Source: Microbacteriaceae bacterium
GTDB lineage: Bacteria; Actinomycetota; Actinomycetes; Actinomycetales; Microbacteriaceae
DNA length: 64,000 nucleotides
Reading direction: 5' to 3'
NCBI GenBank assembly: GCA_025463545.1
Contig: JAODAR010000001.1
Location: 1 to 64,000, forward strand
The notes under the pieces are model-generated. The model ran no database searches. It was not told the origin of the DNA and saw only the letters and a program-made list of their open reading frames with translations. The first letter of the stretch is position 1. Each line of letters starts with the position of its first letter. Shown piece after piece: positions 47,944 through 56,325 of the stretch. Made by a program: the position numbers and the translations under genes.

Positions 47944-48507
47944 TTACGGCGACGGCACGCGCACGAACAACCCCGGGTAGTCGACGACGAACCCCTCGTC
48001 GTCGACGGTGATCTCGCGGCTGAAGTCCGCATCCCGCGAATCGAATCGGTAGCGGTTCGGGCCGAGCCGGGTGTAGCGCTGTGGGCTGGCCGAGACGACC
48101 AGCCCGGGCACGTCGATGTACGCCGTGATGATATCAACGGACTGGCCGATTCCGAGCGGGATGCGGCGGATCGGCAGCGTGTTACTGAAGGGGGTGGCGC
48201 TGATATCGACGTCCAGGGCACCCGCCGGGGCGGGAATGGACGCTCCATCACCGTCTGTCCAGGCGCCGTTTCCGTCGGCCCGGAGGATGAGGCTTCGGCC
48301 GTCGGTGCCGTCCACGCGCACAGCCCTGGTTCGCCATCGGGCATCGCACTCAACTGAGTAGTCGATCTCGAAGGGAGTGTCCGTCGGCCCGGTGACATGC
48401 GCGGTGGCGATGAGCCCTCCAGGGCCGAACCTGACCGACACCGTTTCACGGCCCGTGCCGGTTGCGTCCATCCAACTCAGGTGCGCCGAGTGTAAGGAAC
48501 CCATCAC
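47944..48507 (-). CDS. Putative glycolipid-binding family protein
   Basis: 187 residues. The block DVDISATPFSNTLPIRRIPLG and the C-terminal FSREITVDDEGFVVDYPGLFVR are the signature of the 'putative glycolipid-binding' family, best known from mycobacterial relatives; its role is not proven. No signal peptide is seen. It begins 10 nt after the response-regulator stop and is probably in the same operon, so it may be a target or accessory of that two-component system. Confidence 0.85.
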   Translation of the reverse strand: MMGSLHSAHLSWMDATGTGRETVSVRFGPGGLIATAHVTGPTDTPFEIDYSVECDARWRTRAVRVDGTDGRSLILRADGNGAWTDGDGASIPAPAGALDVDISATPFSNTLPIRRIPLGIGQSVDIITAYIDVPGLVVSASPQRYTRLGPNRYRFDSRDADFSREITVDDEGFVVDYPGLFVRVPSP

Positions 48508-48517
48508 CTCTCCCGCC

Positions 48518-49189
48518 CTAGCGCTGCAGGAACGCCAGCACGGCGAGCACCCGCCGGTGGTCGGTGCCGGAGTCTTCGAGTTGAAGCTTCTGGAAGATCG
48601 AGGTCACGTTCTTCTCCACGGCCCCGATGCCGATCACCAGCGACCTCGCAATACCCGCGTTGGTGCGTCCCTCCGCCATCAGGCCGAGTACCTCACGCTC
48701 GCGCGGGGTGAGTGCCGCCAAGGGATTCGTGCGGCGGGACAGCAGTTCCCGCACCACCTGCGGGTCGAGCACCGTGCCGCCGGCGCTGATGCGGGCGATG
48801 GCGTCTTTCAGCTCGTCGAGCGAGGCGACCCGGTCCTTGAGCAGGTATCCCATGCCGCCTCCCCCACCAGCACCAGACGAGAGGAGCTCGTGTGCGTAAG
48901 TGCCCTCCACATACTGGCTGAGCAGCAGGATGCCCATCGCCGGCAGCCGACGGCGCAGCTCGATCGCCGCCCGTACTCCCTCGTCGCGAAACGTCGGCGG
49001 CATCCGCACGTCGAGCACGGCCAGGTCGGGCCGCACCTGGTCGACCTCGGCCAGCAGCGCGTCGGCGTCGCCGTAGGCAGCCACCGTTTCGAAGCCGGCT
49101 TCGTCGAAGAGCCGAACCAGCCCTTCACGCAGCAGGACGGAATCTTCGGCGAGCACCAGCCTGAGCGGAGTTGGGGTATCCGATGTCAC
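48518..49189 (-). CDS. LuxR-type (NarL family) response regulator
   Basis: 223 residues. Receiver domain with acidic pocket LAEDS and phosphoacceptor D60 in LAVLDVRMPP, Lys in GYLLKDRV; C-terminal LuxR HTH LTPREREVLGLMAEGRTNAGIARSLVIGIGAVEKNVTSIFQKL. A Gly-rich insert (GAGGGGGMG) precedes the Lys motif. It follows the histidine kinase gene by 27 nt and should be its partner. Confidence 0.95.
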   Translation of the reverse strand: MTSDTPTPLRLVLAEDSVLLREGLVRLFDEAGFETVAAYGDADALLAEVDQVRPDLAVLDVRMPPTFRDEGVRAAIELRRRLPAMGILLLSQYVEGTYAHELLSSGAGGGGGMGYLLKDRVASLDELKDAIARISAGGTVLDPQVVRELLSRRTNPLAALTPREREVLGLMAEGRTNAGIARSLVIGIGAVEKNVTSIFQKLQLEDSGTDHRRVLAVLAFLQR

Positions 49190-49216
49190 CCACTCAGGAT
49201 AGGGGGCACCTGCTCA

Positions 49217-50653
49217 TCACAGCGGGATCGAACTCTCCATCGAACCGGTCAGCGGGATGTGCGCCCCGATTGCGGTGGGGCCGCCGGCGGGGCTGTCGAT
49301 GCTGAGAACGCCGCGAAGGCCCCGGAGCCGCTCGTCCAGCCCGCGCAGGCCGTGCCCATCGGCCAGGACCGCGCCGCCTGCGCCGTTGTCGATGACCCAG
49401 ATGTCGAGCCAGGTGGTGTCGCCGTCTGGCACTCGGCGGAGCGCGGCGTGCAAACGGATGCCGGTGGCCCTGGCGTGCTTGGCAGCGTTCGTCAGCAGTT
49501 CCGCCGCGACGAAGTAGGCGCTTCGTTCGATCTCGGAGGGCAGCCTCAACTCGGGGTCGAGGTTCATCTCCAACTGGACCGGCACGGTGCTGCGCGCGGC
49601 AAGGGATTCAAGCCCGGCGACGAGGCCCCGGTCCTGCAGGATCGGCGGCACGAGCCCGCGGGACAAAGCTCGCAACTCTTCCAGCGTGTCGCGTGCCTGG
49701 CCGCGGGCTTCCGTCAGGAGCACGCGCGCGGCATGCGGATCTGAATCGAGCTTCCGTTCGGCGCTGGCCAGATCCATCTGCAGGCGCACCAGGCGCTGCT
49801 GCGGACCGTCGTGGATGTCGCGTTCGAGGCGGCGCAGGGACTGGTCTTCGGCGGCGACGGCGGCGCCGCGGGAGGCGGACAGGTCGGCCACCTCACGCTG
49901 GAGGGCCTCGGAGCGCCACGCGCCGAGCATGCCGCGGGCCACCCTGTGGTGCAGCACCGTGAACCCGTGGGTGATGAACGGCAGGGTCACCAGGAACACG
50001 ATGCCGATGACCAGCTCGAGCAGGCTCTCCCCCAGATACGGATCGATGGTGAACGTGTTTCCGGGGAAGATCCAGTCGATGATGACGCGGTGCAACCACT
50101 CGTTGCGGTCATTCAGTGGCAGGAAACGGCCCCAGAACCAGGACGTCACACCGCCCAGGCCGATAGACAGCCAGACCACGGTGACGACCCAGCTGACCAG
50201 GCCGAGGATGAAGTTGACCACCATGCCGTGCAGCAAGTACAGCCAGTAATGGCCATTGACCAGCGGGCCGAGGAGGGCGCGAAGGGGGGTGTTCGGTTCT
50301 CCCGCCGGTTCCCACTGCGGCTTGCGGATCTCGGGCAGGCCGGCCCAGCGCAGCCGCACGAGTTCAAGCGTGCCGAACCCGCGCGCGATGTACAGGCTGA
50401 CCACGATGATGAACAGGCCGATGAAGACGGCGATCATTCCGACGCCGGTGAAGAAAACGGCGCTGAGCACCGAAAGCGCGGCAACAATGATCGGCAGGGT
50501 GAGCAGCAGGAACCCCAGTTCCCGTGGCACCCTCGCCCACAGCGAGCGGTAGCCGGCGCGGCGGCGGGGGGCGGCTTCGGTGGTCACAGCTCCCAGCGTG
50601 GCAGATGCCGCGCCCGGCTCGCTCGTTCGGGTGGATGGGGTTTCCGTGTTCAT
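49217..50653 (-). CDS. NarL-type sensor histidine kinase
   Basis: 478 residues. The N-terminal sensor region (about 45-240) has paired membrane helices and resembles the DUF4153/'Sensor' type found in actinobacterial kinases. The dimerisation box ERDIHDGPQQRL carries phospho-His281, and the ATPase core includes AAELLTNAAKHARA and HGLRGLDERL. ATG 50653 was chosen since GGAGGG lies 7 nt upstream; ATG 50659 abuts it. It is paired with the LuxR regulator downstream. The signal is unknown. Confidence 0.93.
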   Translation of the reverse strand: MNTETPSTRTSEPGAASATLGAVTTEAAPRRRAGYRSLWARVPRELGFLLLTLPIIVAALSVLSAVFFTGVGMIAVFIGLFIIVVSLYIARGFGTLELVRLRWAGLPEIRKPQWEPAGEPNTPLRALLGPLVNGHYWLYLLHGMVVNFILGLVSWVVTVVWLSIGLGGVTSWFWGRFLPLNDRNEWLHRVIIDWIFPGNTFTIDPYLGESLLELVIGIVFLVTLPFITHGFTVLHHRVARGMLGAWRSEALQREVADLSASRGAAVAAEDQSLRRLERDIHDGPQQRLVRLQMDLASAERKLDSDPHAARVLLTEARGQARDTLEELRALSRGLVPPILQDRGLVAGLESLAARSTVPVQLEMNLDPELRLPSEIERSAYFVAAELLTNAAKHARATGIRLHAALRRVPDGDTTWLDIWVIDNGAGGAVLADGHGLRGLDERLRGLRGVLSIDSPAGGPTAIGAHIPLTGSMESSIPL

Positions 50654-50713
50654 GGTCATACCCTCCACTCTCGTGAGTGGTGGGGTGGCGTGACAGCGGG
50701 CGAGCAACCGGAT

Positions 50714-50739
50714 CGGTGCGGGGGAAAACCCCCGAACCG
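50714..50739 (-). terminator. Hairpin between amidohydrolase and kinase genes
   Basis: CGGGGG (50719-50724) pairs with CCCCCG (50729-50734) around an AAAA loop, extended by CGGT/ACCG after one mismatch. It lies 14 nt past the amidohydrolase stop on the minus strand and separates it from the kinase operon. Confidence 0.55.
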
Positions 50740-50752
50740 CTCGGGTGGCGAA

Positions 50753-52312
50753 TCACAACGCGTTGTGCGTGAACCGACCCGCGATCATGGTGGCGGCCAC
50801 CGGCATCCGTCGCAGGTCGTCAACGGATGCCGTGAATGGGTCGATGTCGACGACGGCGAGGTCTGCCACATCACCCACTGCCACGGTGTGACGGCCGCGG
50901 GCCGATGCGGCCAGCGCGGCCTGCCGTGTGATCGCCTGCTCGAGGTGCCACGGCTCCCGACCGGCTCTGCTGCGGCCGACCGCGGCGGCCATGGTGACCC
51001 ACGGGTCGAGCGGCGCGACCGGCGCGTCCGAGCCGAGCGCCAGCCGGGCGCCGGCGTTCAGCAGGCTCGCCAGCACGAAGGCGCGGCCGGTACGGCCGGC
51101 CCAGAACCTGTCGGCGACGTCCCGGTCGTCCATCGCGTGCTCCGGCTGCACGCTCGCTATCACGCCAAGCCGGGCGAAGCGGGGAATGTCGGACTCGGCG
51201 AGCAACTGCGCGTGCTCGATGCTTCCCGACACACCGAGTTCCTCGGATGCGCCGACTTGTTCGAAGGCATCGAGCGCCAGCTGGTTGGCATGGTCGCCGA
51301 TCGCGTGCACCGCGGGCCGGATGCCGGCAGCGACCGCGGTGCGGAGGTAGCCGAGCAATTCCTCCGGCGGCACGGTGAGGAGTCCGTAGGAGCCCGGCTG
51401 CCCCTCCAGGCCCGGATACTCATCGAAGCAGTAGGCGGTGCGAGTGTTGAGCGACCCGTCGGTGATCACCTTGTACGGTCCGACGGAGAGGAGCCCACCG
51501 GTGCGCTCGATCACGTCCGCGGTACGGAGCCCTTCGCTCACCGCGCGGGCCAGGTCAGCGGTGTAAATGCCGAATTCCACCCGCAGGGAGTTGGTTCCGG
51601 CAGCGATCCGGCGCATCCAGTGCCCCAGGTTCCAGGTCATCTCGAGGTCGACGATGCCCACCACGCCGCGCGCCGCTGCCGCCCGCGCGGCCTCGTCGGC
51701 CCAGGCATCCATCACGGCATCAGCCACAGTGTCGATGGCGCGTTGCACCGCGAAGCAGTCGGCTTCCCGCAGCAGGCCGGTGGGGTGGCCGGCGAACCCA
51801 TGCAGCGTAAGCGCGGCCGTATTCAGCCAGCAGCAGTGCAGATCACCGCTGACCAGCACCACGGGCACGTCGCCAGAGACGGCATCCAGCAGTTCGCGAT
51901 TGGGCGCATCGGGCCACAACCCGTCACGGAACCCATAGCCGACCAGCGCTTCTCCCGCACCGACCGCCGCCATCCGCCTTCCCACGAGCGCTGCAGTCTC
52001 GACAGCGGATGCCGCGCCGCGGACGTCGAGGCGCCGGGCGGTTTGCGCCCACTGGCTGAAGTGCACATGGTTGTCCCAGAGCCCGGGAATCACCCAACGG
52101 CCGGCGAGGTCGATGGACCCGACGCCTGCTGACCCGACGCCGGCTGACCCGACGCCGGCTGACCCGACGCCGGCGGACCCGCCGTCCACAGTTGCGCTGA
52201 TGCGCTCAGCCGGGTCGATATAGCCGATGCGCCGCACAACGCCATCACGCACCTCGAGGTCGACTACATCGTCGCTTCCGGGCAGACGGGCGTTGTGGAG
52301 GAACAGGGTCAT
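50753..52312 (-). CDS. Amidohydrolase, YtcJ-like family
   Basis: 519 residues. Metal-dependent hydrolase of the amidohydrolase superfamily: N-terminal metal motif DNHVHFSQW, then IEHAQLL and the LALGSDAPVAPLDPW Asp motif, and a C-terminal AVGDVADLAVVDIDP tail. Substrates of YtcJ proteins are mostly unknown. Near residues 45-66 an inserted SAGVG run is repeated four times, encoded by a 15-bp minisatellite. It precedes the kinase genes and follows the PaiB-like gene by 10 nt. Confidence 0.9.
   Translation of the reverse strand: MTLFLHNARLPGSDDVVDLEVRDGVVRRIGYIDPAERISATVDGGSAGVGSAGVGSAGVGSAGVGSIDLAGRWVIPGLWDNHVHFSQWAQTARRLDVRGAASAVETAALVGRRMAAVGAGEALVGYGFRDGLWPDAPNRELLDAVSGDVPVVLVSGDLHCCWLNTAALTLHGFAGHPTGLLREADCFAVQRAIDTVADAVMDAWADEAARAAAARGVVGIVDLEMTWNLGHWMRRIAAGTNSLRVEFGIYTADLARAVSEGLRTADVIERTGGLLSVGPYKVITDGSLNTRTAYCFDEYPGLEGQPGSYGLLTVPPEELLGYLRTAVAAGIRPAVHAIGDHANQLALDAFEQVGASEELGVSGSIEHAQLLAESDIPRFARLGVIASVQPEHAMDDRDVADRFWAGRTGRAFVLASLLNAGARLALGSDAPVAPLDPWVTMAAAVGRSRAGREPWHLEQAITRQAALAASARGRHTVAVGDVADLAVVDIDPFTASVDDLRRMPVAATMIAGRFTHNAL
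52116..52175. repeat. 15-bp tandem repeat inside the amidohydrolase gene
   Basis: Four units of GACCCGACGCCGGCT (the first reads CCTGCT) at 52116-52175. They add the pentapeptide SAGVG four times in frame, in a loop ahead of the metal-binding motif. Confidence 0.85.
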
Positions 52313-52322
52313 ACTGCTGCCC

Positions 52323-52958
52323 TCACCGGGCGAGGCGATCGTGCACCCGGTGCATCTCGGCAGCCAGCGCCGGGCTGGCGTACGGACCGTCCCCCTCCAG
52401 CTCGGTCAGGATTCGGTCCACGATTACGGCCGGCTTGTTCTGGCTCATCTTGTTCTTGGCGATCAGGCGGGTGACCTTCAGCCGGAAGCCGACGGTGCCG
52501 GAGGCGATTCGTGCCGCGTACTCGGCGTTCCCGAGGGTCTCGTTCATGCGGCGCGGTTCCGGGAGGCGGTCCTCGAAGTGGTCGACGAGCTTTTCGAGCA
52601 CGCCGAGATTCTCCTCGTCGGTCAGCAGCTCCGGGGTGCCGTACAGGTGCGCCACAACGAAATTCCAGGTGGGCACAGCCGGGTTGGCGTCATACCAGCC
52701 CGGCGAGATGTACCCGTGCGGGCCCTGCACGATCACCAGCAATTCGTGCATGCCGAGCTCATGCAACCGCTCATCGGGACGGCCGACGTGGCTCTGCAGC
52801 ACCAGGTCGTCACTCGATTCGTCGAGGATCACCGGGTAATGGGATGCGACGAGGTCGCCGTCAGACGTATGGCTCACCATCGTGACCCAGGGGTTCTCCC
52901 GCACCAGCCGTTTGATCTCCGCCGTCTCGCCCAGAACGAAGCTCGGGTTCTGTCTCAT
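52323..52958 (-). CDS. FMN-binding PaiB-like protein
   Basis: 211 residues. The split FMN-binding barrel of the PaiB family is recognised by PWVTMVSHTSDGDLVASHYPVIL, then the HVGRPDE loop, VIVQGPHGYISPGWY and VPTWNFVVAHLYG. PaiB in Bacillus is a negative regulator; actinobacterial copies are annotated the same way but usually untested. It lies 10 nt upstream of the amidohydrolase gene on the same strand. Confidence 0.9.
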   Translation of the reverse strand: MRQNPSFVLGETAEIKRLVRENPWVTMVSHTSDGDLVASHYPVILDESSDDLVLQSHVGRPDERLHELGMHELLVIVQGPHGYISPGWYDANPAVPTWNFVVAHLYGTPELLTDEENLGVLEKLVDHFEDRLPEPRRMNETLGNAEYAARIASGTVGFRLKVTRLIAKNKMSQNKPAVIVDRILTELEGDGPYASPALAAEMHRVHDRLAR

Positions 52959-52989
52959 CGGGGTGCGCCTTCGCTCGGTGTCAGTGTTG

Positions 52990-53019
52990 GTCGTGCACGT
53001 GCGGGTCGTGCACGTGCGG
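52990..53019. repeat. Two 15-bp tandem units
   Basis: GTCGTGCACGTGCGG twice (52990-53004 and 53005-53019), with a partial third. It lies between the PaiB-like gene and the glycosylase gene. Confidence 0.7.
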
Positions 53020-53054
53020 GTCGTGCGTGGGCCGTGTCTGCACGGCTGAGGGTG

Positions 53055-54044
53055 CTATTTCTGGCAGAACGGGCACCAGTACAGCTTTCGCGCGCCCATC
53101 TCCTCGATGGCGATGTGGGTGCCGCAGACGCGGCAGGGCAGGCCCTCCCTCTTGTACACCCAGTGCCGGTCGGCGCGGTTCGCCATGGCCAGCTTGTAGG
53201 CGTCGTCGTCGAGGTCGTCCATTGTCATCATCTGCCCGGTCTCAACGCCGATCCTCAACAGGTGCGCCCAGTCCTTCCACAGGTGCCGCACGGAGTCTTC
53301 TGCGAGCGACTTGCCGGGGGCGTGCGGGCTGATCCGTGACCGGAACAGCAGTTCGGCCCGGTAAACGTTGCCGATTCCTGCGACCACGTTCTGGTCCATG
53401 AGCAGCAGGCCGATCGGAGTGGGCTTCTTCCGCACGGTGGCAGTGAAACGGTCCTCGGCTTCCTGGGACTGGTCGAGCATTGGGTCCGGGCCGAGCTTTG
53501 CGATGACGGCATCGACCTGTGCCGGGTCGAGCACTTCGCAGGCGGTCGGTCCGCGCAGATCTGCCGAGACGGCATCCGTCAACAACCGCACGCGCACCTG
53601 CCCCACGGGGTCCGGCGGGAAGGTGTCCAGCTGGTCGACCTCCTTTTCCTGCTCCGCCATCCGCACCCGGGTGCGGCGTGGGGCGCCGATCGAGTGCATC
53701 GAGTTCTCGCCCGCTGTGTCGAGGATCGCTTCGTCGAGCATGGTGCCACGCTGGTTGGTCTGCCCCATACGGCCGTTGGCGGATGCGATGGTGGGGTCCA
53801 TGAGAATGTCGCCGGCGAAGTCCCACGCCCCATAGATGCCGAGGTGCACGCGCAGCCAGAGGTGATTGTCGAACTCGAGGAACATCTGCTTGCCGACGGC
53901 CTTCGCATCCGTCATCACGTGCCCGTCGAGCTGTGCGGCGCCAGCGGCGAAGCGACCCTGCGGAGACGAGACCGCAACCCGCTTGCCCACGAAGTTGCGG
54001 GCGAACTGCCGGGTGATGCGGTGAACCGAGTGACCCTCAGGCAT
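53055..54044 (-). CDS. nei: Fpg/Nei family DNA glycosylase (endonuclease VIII, Nei2-like)
   Basis: 329 residues. Base-excision repair enzyme with N-terminal catalytic Pro2-Glu3 in MPEGHSVHR, the helix-two-turn-helix region DQNVVAGIGNVYRAELLFRSRISP, and a C-terminal zinc finger (CRVCGTH ... YWCPFCQK). The MPEGHSVHR start is the Nei2 form in actinobacteria. It follows rpiB by 2 nt on the same strand. Confidence 0.95.
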   Translation of the reverse strand: MPEGHSVHRITRQFARNFVGKRVAVSSPQGRFAAGAAQLDGHVMTDAKAVGKQMFLEFDNHLWLRVHLGIYGAWDFAGDILMDPTIASANGRMGQTNQRGTMLDEAILDTAGENSMHSIGAPRRTRVRMAEQEKEVDQLDTFPPDPVGQVRVRLLTDAVSADLRGPTACEVLDPAQVDAVIAKLGPDPMLDQSQEAEDRFTATVRKKPTPIGLLLMDQNVVAGIGNVYRAELLFRSRISPHAPGKSLAEDSVRHLWKDWAHLLRIGVETGQMMTMDDLDDDAYKLAMANRADRHWVYKREGLPCRVCGTHIAIEEMGARKLYWCPFCQK

Positions 54045-54046
54045 GG

Positions 54047-54535
54047 CTAGTGACGGATGCCCTTCCCCGCGATGGTGCCGGTCGTCTCGTATTCCGCCAG
54101 TTGCGCGATTCGCCGCACGTGGCGTTCGTCCTCGGAGAAGGGTTCGGCGATGAACGCGTCGATGAACCCGGTTGCGTCTTCTACCGTGTGCTGTCGCGCG
54201 CCGATCGAGATCACGTTGGCGTCATTGTGCTCGCGGGCGAGGCGCGCCGTGCTGAGGTTCCAGACCAGGGCCGCCCGGGCACCCCTGACCTTGTTCGCTG
54301 CGATTTGTTCTCCGTTGCCGGATCCACCAAAGACGACGCCGAGCGCCGGGATGCCCTGCGCCTGGTCGTCGACGACCGCCTGGGCGGCATTGATGCAGAA
54401 GGCGGGGTAATCGTCGAGGGCGTCGTACTCGGTCGGACCGTGGTCGACAACGTCGTGGCCGGCGGCGCTGAGGTGCGAGATGAGGTACTGGCTGAAATCG
54501 AGACCGGCGTGATCGGTGGCGATGTGAATGCGCAT
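54047..54535 (-). CDS. rpiB: Ribose-5-phosphate isomerase B
   Basis: 162 residues. RpiB interconverts ribose-5-phosphate and ribulose-5-phosphate. DHAG near the start and GSGNGE at 71-76 with Glu76, the actinobacterial catalytic base position in place of Cys, are present. It is the first gene before nei. Confidence 0.95.
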   Translation of the reverse strand: MRIHIATDHAGLDFSQYLISHLSAAGHDVVDHGPTEYDALDDYPAFCINAAQAVVDDQAQGIPALGVVFGGSGNGEQIAANKVRGARAALVWNLSTARLAREHNDANVISIGARQHTVEDATGFIDAFIAEPFSEDERHVRRIAQLAEYETTGTIAGKGIRH

Positions 54536-54584
54536 GACAGCAGTCTATTGACGAGGCGAGGACGGCGTCATCGCGTCGCATGAA

Positions 54585-54634
54585 GCAACCAGGCGGTTGC
54601 GTGTTCGGGATTGGAGTGCAACCATTGAGTTGCA
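54585..54634. promoter_or_regulatory. Candidate ArsR operators
   Basis: Two perfect inverted repeats share the GCAAC/GTTGC core: GCAACC-AGGC-GGTTGC (54585-54600) and TGCAAC-CATTGA-GTTGCA (54617-54634). They lie upstream of the SRPBCC gene at 54685 and are good candidates for the sites bound by the ArsR protein encoded just downstream. Confidence 0.6.
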
Positions 54635-54684
54635 GTTGAATGCACACTCCCGGATGACCGCAAACGAAACTGATGGAGACGACC

Positions 54685-55161
54685 ATGAGCGAAACGACCG
54701 ACATCGCAGACCGCATTGAGCGGGACATCGACATCAACGCCGACGCGCAACAGGTTTGGCAGCTGGTCTCAGAGCCCGGCTGGTGGATCAACAGCGGCAC
54801 GATCGTGGCGCACGAGATCAACCGTGACGGTGACGTTGCCGTCGTGCACGATCCGGTACACGGCGAGTTCCGCATCCGAACCGAGAAGCTCGACGCGCCG
54901 CGTTACGTCTGTTTTCGGTGGATCTGGCGGGGCCTGGTCACCGAGGAGGAACCCGAGGCGGCGGAGCGGTCATCGACCCTGGTCGAGTTCTGGATCGACG
55001 ACCGGCCCGGTGGGGGCGTGACGCTGAGGGTGGCCGAGAGCAGCCTGGCAACGCTGGGCTTCGACGAGGAGGAACGGCGACGGCATGTGAGCGAGAACAC
55101 CGAGGGCTGGGCCATCGAACTGGCCGCGGCGCAAGCTCATCTCGCGCCTCACGGAGAATGA
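54685..55161 (+). CDS. SRPBCC/AHSA1-type domain protein
   Basis: 158 residues. The START-like helix-grip fold of the SRPBCC family is suggested by ERDIDINADAQQVWQLVSEPGWW at the start and the C-terminal AESSLATLGFDEEERRRHVSENTEGWAIELA. It likely binds a small hydrophobic ligand. ATG 54685 was preferred to 54673 because GGAG lies 8 nt upstream. It precedes the ArsR gene on the same strand; SRPBCC-ArsR pairs are a common two-gene unit in which ArsR represses the operon. Confidence 0.85.
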   Translation: MSETTDIADRIERDIDINADAQQVWQLVSEPGWWINSGTIVAHEINRDGDVAVVHDPVHGEFRIRTEKLDAPRYVCFRWIWRGLVTEEEPEAAERSSTLVEFWIDDRPGGGVTLRVAESSLATLGFDEEERRRHVSENTEGWAIELAAAQAHLAPHGE

Positions 55162-55218
55162 CGAATGAGCATGGCAGATGATCATCACCAATGAGCATCG
55201 CCGGGTAAGGACGCTCAA

Positions 55219-55557
55219 GTGAGTACCGTCACCTCGGCGCAGGTCTTCGCAGCGCTCGGAGAGCCGAGCCGCCAACGCCTGCTGGAACTGCTTGCCCAGC
55301 GTGGCTGCGCCTCCGCAACGGCCCTTGCCGCACCCATGGCGGTGACCAGGCAGGCGGTGGACAAGCACCTGCAGGTGCTGAAGCGGGCCGGGCTTGTCGA
55401 AGCCGTGCGGCAAGGCCGCGAGGTGCTTTATGGCGTGCGGCGGGAGGAACTCGATCGCAGCGCCAACTGGCTGCTGGAACTCGGCGAAGGCTGGGATCGG
55501 CAGCTCTACGCGGTCAAGGTCGCTGCGGAGTCCGGCGTCGGCGTTCCGCAGCCCTGA
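55219..55557 (+). CDS. ArsR family transcriptional regulator
   Basis: 112 residues. Winged HTH: VFAALGEPSRQRLLELLAQRG, recognition region TRQAVDKHLQVLKRAGLVEAVRQGREVLYGV. It lacks the metal-site CxCxxC, so it is a non-metal ArsR, typical of those paired with SRPBCC partners. GTG start. It lies 57 nt after the SRPBCC gene and is convergent with the DsbA-like gene. Confidence 0.9.
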   Translation: MSTVTSAQVFAALGEPSRQRLLELLAQRGCASATALAAPMAVTRQAVDKHLQVLKRAGLVEAVRQGREVLYGVRREELDRSANWLLELGEGWDRQLYAVKVAAESGVGVPQP

Positions 55558-55559
55558 TC

Positions 55560-56162
55560 TCAGTCGAAGATGGGGCCGCGGGTGCGGGTGCGTTTGATTT
55601 CGAAGAAACCGTCGTAGGCCGCGGCTGCCACGACACCGTCCCACAGCGCGAGAGCCTGGGCGCCCTTCGGCGCCGGTGAGATGACCGGGCCGAAGAAGGC
55701 GACGTCATTGACGGCGATGACGGGAGTGCCGACGTCCTGGCCGACCCGGTTGATGCCCTCGAAGTGGCTTGCCCTCATCTGTGCGTCGAATTCGTCGCTG
55801 TCCGCGTACGCAGCGAAGTCGGCGGGAAGGCCCACTTCGGCGAGCGCGCCGGGAATGACCTCATCCGGGTCGGTGCTGGCGCCGGGGTGAATGCGCGAGC
55901 CGAGAGCGTCATAGAGCGGCTTGACGATGTTCTGGCCGTGCAGTTCCTTGGCCGCGGCAACGAGGCGGGTGTACTTGAGGGCCCGCGGGAAGAACGCCTT
56001 GTAGTCGTCGCTGACGTCGTTGTCTTCGTTGAGCACCGCGAGGCTCATCACATTCCAGGTGACGTCGAGGTCGCGGTGCGCGGCGACTTCGTCCACCCAG
56101 CGTGAGGTCATCCAGGCCCAGGGGCAGGAGGGGTCGAACCAGAATTCAACGGAATCAGACAT
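55560..56162 (-). CDS. DsbA-family protein related to mycothiol-dependent nitroreductase
   Basis: 200 residues. The thioredoxin-fold start VEFWFDPSCPWAWMTSRW and the C-terminal GTPVIAVNDVAFFGPVISP match actinobacterial DsbA-like enzymes of the Rv2466c group, which use mycothiol. The active-site motif here is C13-P-W-A16, so the second Cys of CPWC is missing and only a monothiol mechanism is possible. There is no signal peptide; it is cytoplasmic. Confidence 0.88.
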   Translation of the reverse strand: MSDSVEFWFDPSCPWAWMTSRWVDEVAAHRDLDVTWNVMSLAVLNEDNDVSDDYKAFFPRALKYTRLVAAAKELHGQNIVKPLYDALGSRIHPGASTDPDEVIPGALAEVGLPADFAAYADSDEFDAQMRASHFEGINRVGQDVGTPVIAVNDVAFFGPVISPAPKGAQALALWDGVVAAAAYDGFFEIKRTRTRGPIFD

Positions 56163-56313
56163 TGCTCCAGCCTAAGCCGACGGCGGAGGGTTCGGCTCCC
56201 GAAAGGGCTCTGCGCGCGCGCCCGGGCGGTAGCGCGTAGCCCTCGGGGCCGCGACGAAACAACCTTCGACCGTGATCGCCCCCCGACTCGGGCTCACGCC
56301 CAGCCTCGCGCCG

Positions 56314-56319
56314 TAGAAT
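56314..56319 (+). promoter_or_regulatory. -10 box of a probable leaderless promoter (SDR gene)
   Basis: TAGAAT, then exactly 6 nt, then the ATG at 56326. No Shine-Dalgarno is present. Confidence 0.5.
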
Positions 56320-56325
56320 CGTCTG

